NCBI GenBank assembly: GCA_945876405.1
Contig: CAMCOJ010000173.1
Coordinates: 1-5,396, forward strand
Origin: an uncultured Ruminococcus sp.
GTDB lineage: Bacteria; Bacillota; Clostridia; Oscillospirales; Ruminococcaceae
Length of the DNA: 5,396 nt
Direction: 5' to 3'
A program made the position numbers and the translations under genes. The notes beneath the pieces are model-generated. The model saw nothing but the letters and a program-made list of their open reading frames with translations, ran no database searches and was not told the DNA's origin. Shown here in pieces: positions 1 to 5,396 of the stretch (position 1 is its first letter; each line of letters opens with the position of its first letter).

Positions 1-43
1 ACAAGGAGTATCGTCGGCAGCGTCAGATGTGTATAAGAGACAG
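1..43 (+). other. Residual Illumina Nextera adapter with i5 index (artefact)
   Basis: This stretch is not genomic. Positions 11-43 match, base for base, the 33-nt Nextera Read 1 transposase adapter. Its last 19 bases (25-43) are the engineered Tn5 mosaic end. Positions 3-10 read AAGGAGTA, which is the Nextera i5 index 507 (N507/S507), and positions 1-2 (AC) fit the end of the P5 primer. The order P5 end, index, adapter, insert is exactly that of an untrimmed tagmentation read, so genomic sequence begins at about 44. The adapter happens to be open in the frame of the adjoining minus-strand gene, so automatic callers would add about 13 false residues to that protein. Confidence 0.98.
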
Positions 44-1844
44 TCTCGTTCCAGGTCACACCATCAGCAGAAGAATAGAAACGTCCCTCCGGACATCTGT
101 ATTCATAACCTGAACGAGGTGAATAACCGATTGCTGTGATGTCATATACATTTCCGAGATCTGCCTGTACCCAGCCGTTTCCTACACCGTCAAAATATGT
201 TGAAAGGTTCCCGTCAAATACGTTCTGAGGTACATCAGGAGAGTTTCTCCACGGATTGCTTCCGCTTACCTGTGAAGCCGAAATATTAATGCGGTTTTCA
301 GCGGAAAAATCAACTGCTTTAACTCCGTCAACAATATATGTTGTAATCGACTGAGCCTTAAGTTCCGCAGTGAATCCGTTTTCATCTGTCGGGATATCAT
401 CGAGTTCCTTCCAGCTTTCACCGTTTGCCATACTTCCGCTTGTTCTGATTACCTGAACAGAATCGCCTGTTTCACTGAATTCCGAAAGATCAAAGTTAAG
501 TGTCTTAGGACTGCTTCCGTCATTTGTAGCAACGATAACAAGTCTGTTACCCTCCTTGTCATATGCCGCAACTGTTGAATCTGATGTTTTGAGCATTGTA
601 TATCCCGGACGAATGTACCTTGAATACTGTCCGAAAGCGTAATATTTTTTAGTCAGAATAATATCCTGTTTATCGTGGTCAGCAACTGCAAGTCCCCAGA
701 ATCCGCCCGTAATATCCGGCATGCCACTGTCTTTCTTACCGTTGTAACCGTCCTTTGAAATATGCTTGTCTATAGCCTGCCAGAGAATCCATGCTGAACA
801 ATTAAGTCCGTTGCAGTCATCTTTTATTCTGTTTGAAAGCCATAGAGCCGCACCCATTTCTCCTGCGTTTTGTCCTGAAGTCGCACCACCGTCTACCTCA
901 CTCATCCAGAGATTTTTTCCGTTCTGAAGAGCAAGATTTTTAAGTTCCGTACGTTTGCTGCCCCCGTATGTATGGGTATCTATTCTCTGTACCACATTCT
1001 TTGCTTCATTTGACAGAGCCTTGAATGCATCAATCTGAGTGTCTATCGATGTTTCATCCGATGCAGCAATCATCGTATCACCCATATTTTTTTCATTCAT
1101 CGCACGGTTCATTTCCGTTATCATTCTTGATTCACATTCACCAATATCAAAATGGCAACCTTCCTGCTTTGGACTGTACGCGCCCCAGAAATTTGTATAC
1201 GGTTCATTGAAAGGTTCAACACTCTGAATCTCCACTCCCCACTCGTTCTGATAATGTGCACAGACTTCAGCCATATAATCGGCAAATCCGCCATACCACT
1301 CATTTTTCAGATTGTTTTTTCCTGCATCTCTGTTTCCGCTTGTACATCCGCTCTCTGTCATGTAGAACGGAGGGGAATTTGAAAACATTTCAACAATAAG
1401 ATTACCGCCCGTTGCAGCAATCGACTTCATAAGAACATTTCTCTGATTATAGTCTGCATTCCAGTCGTATACAACCTGTCCGTTTTCAAATTTTGAATAT
1501 CCGGGCATATTTGAGTCTGTTCTCGTAATGTGATCATGTGAAGGATCGTCTCCGCCACCTATATTGAATCTGGCGATGTTCATTCTCAGTCCTGAATCGC
1601 CAAAGAAAAGTTCTGCTGATTTTTCAGCGAGAACATCGGAATATCCCACACGGTTTGCCCACCAGCAGAGGGAAGTTCCCCAGCCTTCAAAAATTCCGTT
1701 GTTGATATCATACCTGTTATTGGGCGAAAGTGATACTACAGATGCTGCATTTACATCATTTCTGTCGAATGAAAAACATACTGCAGCAGTACTGAGCATC
1801 CCCGCTGCTGTCACAAATGACAGTATTCTTTTTACAAATTTCAT
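44..1844 (-). CDS. Secreted GH30-family glycanase, probable endo-beta-1,6-galactanase, with F5/8-type-C module (3' end missing)
   Basis: About 600 codons are present; the C-terminus is lost at the adapter. Residues 1-33 form a signal peptide: KR-rich start, hydrophobic core, cleavage near VNA/A. Residues about 40-410 look like a GH30 TIM barrel of the Glyco_hydr_30_2 (beta-1,6-galactanase-like) type. They show FEGWG (52-56), CWWAN (60-64), RFNIGGGDDP (92-101), and SNSPPFYM (155-162). The acid/base is likely E214 in FNEP and the nucleophile E316 in WMSEVDGG. Residues about 415-505 fit the GH30 beta-sandwich. From about 516 an F5/8-type-C/CBM32-like domain starts, with VFDGN (542-546) and WVQADLG (558-564), and breaks off at 600, short of its usual 130 or so residues. 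More modules, possibly a dockerin, may follow. The start at 1844 has AGGAG (1853-1857) eight bases upstream. It is the last gene of the apparent operon, 35 bases after thioredoxin. Family assignment is firm; 1,6-galactanase rather than another GH30 activity is inferred from remembered motifs. Confidence 0.88.
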
Positions 1845-1879
1845 TACACATACTCCTATAAAATTCATTCCCTGTAAAC

Positions 1880-2200
1880 TTAAATATATTCTTCGAACAG
1901 TTTCTCAATCTGAGCTTTTTCCTTGTAGCCGACACATGCTGAAACGGTCTGTCCGGCTTTCATAACAACAAGCATAGGAATGCTTGATACACCGTATGAA
2001 TCTGCAATCTCAGGATATTCGTCAACATTGACCTTGCCGACCTTAAGTCTTCCCTCATAATCAGCTGCAACTTCAGCAACAACCGGTGAAAGCATTCTGC
2101 ACGGGCCGCACCATTCTGCCCAGAAATCAAGCAGAACCGGTAGTTCTGACTTTACAACCTCCTCTTCAAAATTGTCGTACGTAATATTTACTTCTGACAT
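1880..2200 (-). CDS. trxA: Thioredoxin
   Basis: This is a 106-residue cytoplasmic thioredoxin of normal length, without signal peptide or extra domains. It reduces disulfides in client proteins. The active site WCGPC is at residues 30-34 (redox cysteines C31 and C34). The buried Asp is D25 in LLDFWAEW and the cis-proline is P75 in SIPM. FEEEVVKSELPVLLDFWA and KVNVDEYPEIADSYGVSSIP are typical thioredoxin segments. A further cysteine at C89 lies outside the active site. The start at 2200 is supported by GGAGG at 2209-2213, eight bases upstream. It sits 17 bases after the FTR-like gene and 35 bases before the GH30 gene, all co-directional. Placement directly after an FTR-type protein suggests that this protein is its electron donor. 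The symbol reflects family only; the genome may hold other thioredoxins. Confidence 0.96.
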   Translation of the reverse strand: MSEVNITYDNFEEEVVKSELPVLLDFWAEWCGPCRMLSPVVAEVAADYEGRLKVGKVNVDEYPEIADSYGVSSIPMLVVMKAGQTVSACVGYKEKAQIEKLFEEYI

Positions 2201-2217
2201 TTTCTCTTCCTCCGTTT

Positions 2218-2415
2218 TTATTTTGATTTATAGTAAAGCATACAGTGGCAGTATCCTTCAAAATCAGGATCTGCAATCTGTGCTTTAAATTCTTCGCACA
2301 TGCACTTGTATTCTTCTTTTCTTTCGAGTCTGCAGGGGCAGTATCCTCCTGTCCTTGCAAGGCCTTCCTTTACGGTTTTAACCACTTCTTCGTTAGTATT
2401 AATTGTTATCTTCAT
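2218..2415 (-). CDS. Short ferredoxin-thioredoxin reductase catalytic-chain-like protein
   Basis: This is a 65-residue protein with three CxC motifs: CPC (26-28), CMC (38-40) and CHC (56-58). That order is the signature of the FTR catalytic (beta) chain, in which four cysteines hold a 4Fe-4S cluster and two form the disulfide that reduces thioredoxin. The middle spacings, 9 then 15 residues, differ from plant and cyanobacterial FTR (16 then 8, as I recall), and the protein is roughly half their length. This resembles the compact FTR-like proteins of anaerobes. No variable (alpha) chain is in the window. I place the start at 2415 rather than 2436: GAGGA lies five bases before it, and the upstream ATG would sit inside the end of the GH3 gene with no good ribosome binding site. 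The gene lies 13 bases after GH3 and 17 before thioredoxin, its likely substrate. Ferredoxin as donor is inferred from the family. Confidence 0.85.
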   Translation of the reverse strand: MKITINTNEEVVKTVKEGLARTGGYCPCRLERKEEYKCMCEEFKAQIADPDFEGYCHCMLYYKSK

Positions 2416-2420
2416 GATAT

Positions 2421-2425
2421 TCCTC
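2421..2425 (-). promoter_or_regulatory. Ribosome binding site deciding the start of the FTR-like gene
   Basis: GAGGA on the minus strand lies five bases before the ATG at 2415 and just past the GH3 stop (2429-2431). The competing ATG at 2436 lies upstream of this site, so the site supports a 65-residue rather than a 72-residue product. Confidence 0.75.
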
Positions 2426-2428
2426 GTT

Positions 2429-5203
2429 TTATTCAAAAGGTTTCTTCAGCCTGTAAGTTATACTTTCCGTTTTCAGACCACTCTGTGCAAAATAAAGTCT
2501 TATCGTATTAAAACGTGAGTGCATCCATACATCTTTGGAAAGTGATACAGTTTTACCGTCAGTTCCGTTAAAAGTGAATGTAGCACATACAGTACCGTTA
2601 TTAAAATATGTCACAGGTATCTGTGCAGTTTCACTTCTGTCCGATGAAGCATTTACAGTTGCTTCGTAAAGTCCGGGGATTTTTATTGTCAGTTCGAAAC
2701 AGAAAATCTTTCCTTTGTTTGTATCTGCCACATCAAGCGGAATCGTTACTTCTCTTTCAAGTTCATAGAAAATAACAGGACGGTCATTTCCCGCATCCTT
2801 TTCAGGACGGTTTATGATTTCTGTTTTTTCATATGTGTTCAACATACGCTTCATAGCATTTGAATTCATAAGAAATCTGCAGATATTTGCTGCATTTCTC
2901 TGAAGTTCTGAACGGTTAAGTGTACCGTTCTCAAGGGATGCTATTGTATTGTCATTGTGATTTTCACTGTCTGAGCAGACCATATACACATCATTCTGTG
3001 CCCTTGCCATCGCAGCAAAATTATTTTTACGCTGTTTCTGACCGCGTTCACTGATATCAGCCCACCAGTCAGTCATAACCATACCTTCAAATCCCCATTC
3101 TTTACGGAGAACCGAGGTATTGAGGTCGTAATTTCCTGCTGTCCAGAGACCGTTAAGTGCACCGTAGGTTGTCATAACAGATCTGGCGTCAGCATCCTTT
3201 ACAACCATCTCAAAACCTTTGAGGTAAATCTCGCGAAGTGCCCTTTCAGATATCACCGAATCAATTACAAGTCTGTCTGTTTCCTGATTGTTTCCGCAAA
3301 AATGTTTTACTGTACCTTCTGAGCCGTTCATGTGAAGACCTTTTAGTTCTGCACATGCCATCGTTCCGGTAAGGAAAGGATCCTCTGAAAAATACTCGAA
3401 GTTTCGCCCGTTGAGAGGGTGTCTGTGAATATTCATACCCGGACCGAGGAGACAGTCCACCTGGTTTTCAGCCATCTCAGCACCTGTCATCTCGAAAAGT
3501 TCCGTTATGAGTTCCGGATTAAATGTTGAAGCTATCATGGTACCGGAAGGGAGACTGAACGCCTTTATACCACAGTCAAGTCTCATACCTGAAGGTCCGT
3601 CAGCACAGCAGCCGCAAGGTATGCCGAAACTTTTCAGACTTTCTGATACTCCGCCGAATGCAGAAGCTGTTCCGGCAGTTACCTTTGGGCTTCCCATACC
3701 CTCACCTCTTATGATACAGGCAAGGTCTTCATCAGAAAGCTGTGCGATAAATTCGTCCATGGTATTTTTCCCGTTCAGCACATCTGAAAGCTTTATTCCG
3801 CAGTCGCCAGTATACGGTATCTCCTGCGGCATATTGTCAAGTCTTCTCTGATTTTCATCAGTTTCCATGAGGGGAACATCTTCAAATGATACGCTGTAAG
3901 TCCCCTTACCCTCCATAACCGGTTTCATTCTCTTAAACGGCAGAACCGGTGCAAGGCACTGACTAAGCTGCTTAATCACAACCGTTTCCTTTTCAGGCAG
4001 CTCAATACTTAACTTAAGTTCAGCATTTCGTACATCAGTTCCGATATAGAATCTGTATTCCCCTTCTTCAAGAACCAAGCAGTTTTTATGTCCTGTTACT
4101 CCGGAATCATCATATGAAGCAAGGGAGGAAAAAGGCACTCTTACAGAAATGACCTCTTCTTCACCCGGTCTGAGTTCTCCTGTTTTCTTAAACCCACAGA
4201 GAATTCTTGCCGCTTTTCCGAGTTTTCCCTGAGGCTGTTCACAGTAAATCTGAACTGTTTCCTTTCCGCTGAAGTTACCGGTATTTTTAACACTTATCTC
4301 AAACACCTGTGTATAATCTGAATAATCCCTGTAAGGTTCTGTAAAATTATTTAAAAGACGCACTTCAAATTCCGTATATGAAAGACCGAAACCAAAAGGA
4401 TAATGAACCTTGTCTCTGGCAAATGTTTCAAAATACCGGTATCCAACGTAAATATCTTCTGCGTAGAAGTTTCTCTCCCTGTCTCCGAAATAATCCGCTG
4501 ACGGATAATCCTCTATCCTGTCTGCGATTGTATCCGGAAGTTTTCCTGAAGGACTTGTCTTTCCTGTAAGAACAGCCGCAGTTCCCGTTCCGCCTGTCAT
4601 CCCGCCCTGCCATACATAAAGGAGAGCGTCAGGATTGTTTTCCTCAATAAAGTTTGTATTGATTATCCCACCCGTATTGAGAAGAACAATCATCTTTTCA
4701 AAGCTGTTTCTGACTTTGACTATCATATCCCTCTCGGCATCACTGAGGTAGAACGCCCCCTTTTCGGCTCTGTTGTCCTGTTCCTCACCGGCAGTTCTTC
4801 CAATGATAACAACCGCTGTTCTGCAATGTGACGCTGTCTTTTTGACAAGTTCATCATCAAGCGGCATCTCCTCCTGTGACCATGGCTCAGTTCCCCAGCC
4901 TTCACCGGGATCAAAAGGATTTTTTTCATCCCACTTTTCATATGCAGAATAAAGTTCTTCGTTTATCCTGACACTGCTCTCACGCAGTCCGTCAACAATT
5001 CCTGTTACTTCGGATACATTCACCATACCTCCGGAACCGGTTCCGCTCTTATAGTAATGCAGCTGAATCCTTCCAAAAACTGCAATCTCTTCTTTCATAT
5101 CAAGCGGGAGTGCATTATTTTTATTTATAAGCATAACGATTCCCTCTGAAACCGTCTGAACTGCCTTTTCCGTATATTTTTTCCAGTCAAGTATCTTTTT
5201 CAT
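2429..5203 (-). CDS. Cytoplasmic GH3 beta-glycosidase with inverted domain order (beta-glucosidase type)
   Basis: This is a 924-residue retaining exo-glycosidase, likely releasing terminal beta-linked sugars from imported oligosaccharides. No signal peptide is seen, so it should act in the cytoplasm. Domain order is reversed from most GH3 enzymes. The alpha/beta sandwich domain (about 10-275) comes first, with the probable acid/base E140 in TAGEEQDNRAEKGAF and the family motif PFGFGLSYT (269-277). A fibronectin-III-like domain (about 280-400) follows, then the TIM barrel (about 480-790). The barrel holds ADGPSGMR (534-541, substrate Asp D535), GPGMNIHRHPLNGRNFEYF (587-605), KHF (633-635) and the nucleophile D712 in MTDWW. 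A last beta-rich module (about 806-924) is unassigned and may be carbohydrate-binding. This architecture is known from Ruminococcus albus and Butyrivibrio fibrisolvens beta-glucosidases. AGGGAG (5209-5214) supports the start. It is the first gene after the promoter. Family is firm; glucose, galactose or xylose specificity cannot be read here. Confidence 0.95.
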   Translation of the reverse strand: MKKILDWKKYTEKAVQTVSEGIVMLINKNNALPLDMKEEIAVFGRIQLHYYKSGTGSGGMVNVSEVTGIVDGLRESSVRINEELYSAYEKWDEKNPFDPGEGWGTEPWSQEEMPLDDELVKKTASHCRTAVVIIGRTAGEEQDNRAEKGAFYLSDAERDMIVKVRNSFEKMIVLLNTGGIINTNFIEENNPDALLYVWQGGMTGGTGTAAVLTGKTSPSGKLPDTIADRIEDYPSADYFGDRERNFYAEDIYVGYRYFETFARDKVHYPFGFGLSYTEFEVRLLNNFTEPYRDYSDYTQVFEISVKNTGNFSGKETVQIYCEQPQGKLGKAARILCGFKKTGELRPGEEEVISVRVPFSSLASYDDSGVTGHKNCLVLEEGEYRFYIGTDVRNAELKLSIELPEKETVVIKQLSQCLAPVLPFKRMKPVMEGKGTYSVSFEDVPLMETDENQRRLDNMPQEIPYTGDCGIKLSDVLNGKNTMDEFIAQLSDEDLACIIRGEGMGSPKVTAGTASAFGGVSESLKSFGIPCGCCADGPSGMRLDCGIKAFSLPSGTMIASTFNPELITELFEMTGAEMAENQVDCLLGPGMNIHRHPLNGRNFEYFSEDPFLTGTMACAELKGLHMNGSEGTVKHFCGNNQETDRLVIDSVISERALREIYLKGFEMVVKDADARSVMTTYGALNGLWTAGNYDLNTSVLRKEWGFEGMVMTDWWADISERGQKQRKNNFAAMARAQNDVYMVCSDSENHNDNTIASLENGTLNRSELQRNAANICRFLMNSNAMKRMLNTYEKTEIINRPEKDAGNDRPVIFYELEREVTIPLDVADTNKGKIFCFELTIKIPGLYEATVNASSDRSETAQIPVTYFNNGTVCATFTFNGTDGKTVSLSKDVWMHSRFNTIRLYFAQSGLKTESITYRLKKPFE

Positions 5204-5235
5204 TTTTACTCCCTCTCATAAAACAGTATGTATAA

Positions 5236-5264
5236 ATTATACCAAATATCAGACAGTTTTTCAA
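5236..5264 (-). promoter_or_regulatory. Sigma-A-type promoter of the GH3-FTR-Trx-GH30 operon
   Basis: On the minus strand a -35 box TTGAAA (5264-5259, five of six consensus bases) is separated by exactly 17 bases from a perfect -10 box TATAAT (5241-5236). Transcription should start near 5229, leaving a leader of about 25 bases that contains the AGGGAG ribosome binding site. No comparable promoter was noticed in the short gaps between the downstream genes, so this probably drives all four. Confidence 0.85.
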
Positions 5265-5280
5265 TACATTTTTGATATTT
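5244..5280. promoter_or_regulatory. Possible operator: 7-bp inverted repeat around the -35 box
   Basis: AAATATC (5244-5250) and GATATTT (5274-5280) are perfect inverted repeats separated by 23 bases and centred on the -35 box. One arm lies between the -35 and -10 elements. A regulator bound there could block or recruit polymerase. The arms are short and AT-rich, so chance pairing is quite possible. Confidence 0.25.
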
Positions 5281-5286
5281 TCCAAT

Positions 5287-5318
5287 AAAAAATTTCCCCT
5301 GAAATCTTCAGGGGAAAT
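5287..5318 (-). terminator. Intrinsic terminator of an upstream minus-strand transcript
   Basis: A perfect 11-bp stem, TTTCCCCTGAA (5293-5303) with TTCAGGGGAAA (5307-5317), closes a three-base loop; an outer A-T pair (5292/5318) extends it to 12 bp. On the minus strand it is followed at once by six Ts (5292-5287, the first shared with the outer pair), the classic Rho-independent form. On the plus strand no T-run follows, so it is directional. It lies before the GH3 promoter and isolates this operon from a minus-strand gene beyond the right edge. Confidence 0.88.
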
Positions 5319-5329
5319 AAATTTATCCT

Positions 5330-5363
5330 ATAGTGAACGATAAAATATTTTTTCGTTCACTAT
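5330..5363. repeat. Inverted repeat, 11-bp arms, AT-rich 12-base loop
   Basis: TAGTGAACGA (5331-5340) and TCGTTCACTA (5353-5362) are perfect inverted repeats, with one more A-T pair outside (5330/5363). The inner 12 bases are nearly all A and T and can partly pair too. No T-run follows on either strand, so it is not a standard terminator. It may be an operator, part of an extragenic dispersed repeat, or secondary structure near the end of an upstream gene. Confidence 0.6.
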
Positions 5364-5396
5364 TAGCCGATATGCACGGAGTGACCGCAGGGAACG
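5364..5396. other. GC-richer tail at the window edge, unassigned
   Basis: This 33-base stretch is clearly richer in G and C than the AT-rich intergenic DNA beside it. On the minus strand two frames run in from the edge without an early stop: one ends at 5328 (22 codons visible), the other at 5323 (23 codons visible), a few bases before the terminator. Either could be the tail of an upstream gene, but neither has a recognisable motif and both pass through the inverted repeat. A dispersed extragenic repeat is an equally good reading. Confidence 0.3.

Noticed and set aside
25..43. Tn5 mosaic end as a sign of a natural transposon insertion
   Set aside because: It is the engineered 19-base end, preceded by the synthetic Nextera sequence and an index, so it comes from library preparation.
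1564..1965. Plus-strand open frame of 133 codons
   Set aside because: It is antisense to the GH30 gene start and the thioredoxin end, has no ribosome binding site or recognisable motif, and the opposite strand is clearly coding.
2166..2360. Minus-strand open frame of 64 codons overlapping the FTR-like and thioredoxin genes
   Set aside because: It is a frame-shifted reading of the FTR-like gene; the CxC-bearing frame is the real one.
2416..2436. Upstream ATG giving a 72-residue FTR-like protein
   Set aside because: It overlaps the GH3 stop, lacks a good ribosome binding site, and adds residues with no family resemblance; the ATG at 2415 has GAGGA at ideal spacing.
3578..3620. Cysteine cluster beside the GH3 substrate aspartate as a redox switch
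   Set aside because: C530, C532, C533 and C544 are suggestive next to a thioredoxin operon, but a CCADGPSG-like segment is, as I recall, common in this GH3 group, so no special role can be claimed.
3507..3851. Plus-strand open frame of 114 codons
   Set aside because: It lies wholly antisense to the GH3 catalytic barrel, whose motifs are intact; this is a shadow of codon bias.
5330..5363. Second intrinsic terminator
   Set aside because: The stem is AT-rich and neither strand has a T-run after it.

Overview
The window looks like one end of a draft or metagenome contig from an anaerobic, plant-fibre-degrading Firmicute. A Ruminococcus-like member of the Clostridia is most likely. The evidence is moderate-to-low GC, strong AGGAG-type ribosome binding sites, a GH3 enzyme with the inverted domain order known from Ruminococcus albus and Butyrivibrio, a secreted modular GH30 enzyme, and a short ferredoxin-thioredoxin-reductase-type protein. 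The species cannot be fixed from the sequence alone. The first 43 bases are not biological: they are an Illumina Nextera adapter with its i5 index.

All four genes lie on the minus strand, so transcription runs from right to left. From the right edge, 5319-5396 holds an 11-bp inverted repeat and a GC-richer tail with no convincing gene. Next come a perfect intrinsic terminator pointing left (5287-5318), which closes whatever lies upstream, and a near-consensus sigma-A promoter (5236-5264). The genes follow: a 924-residue cytoplasmic GH3 beta-glycosidase (2429-5203); a 65-residue FTR-catalytic-type iron-sulfur/disulfide protein (2218-2415); a 106-residue thioredoxin (1880-2200); and a secreted GH30-type glycanase with a C-terminal F5/8-type-C (CBM32-like) module, cut off by the adapter (44-1844). 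Gene gaps are 13, 17 and 35 bases, each start has its own ribosome binding site, and I see no internal terminator, so one four-gene transcript is likely.

The GH30 enzyme resembles endo-beta-1,6-galactanases and would cut polysaccharide side chains outside the cell. The GH3 enzyme, with no signal peptide, would trim imported oligosaccharides in the cytoplasm. The FTR-like protein and thioredoxin form a plausible ferredoxin-driven disulfide-reduction pair. Their position between two glycoside hydrolase genes is the most unusual biological feature here. No CRISPR array, tRNA, rRNA or transposase was found.
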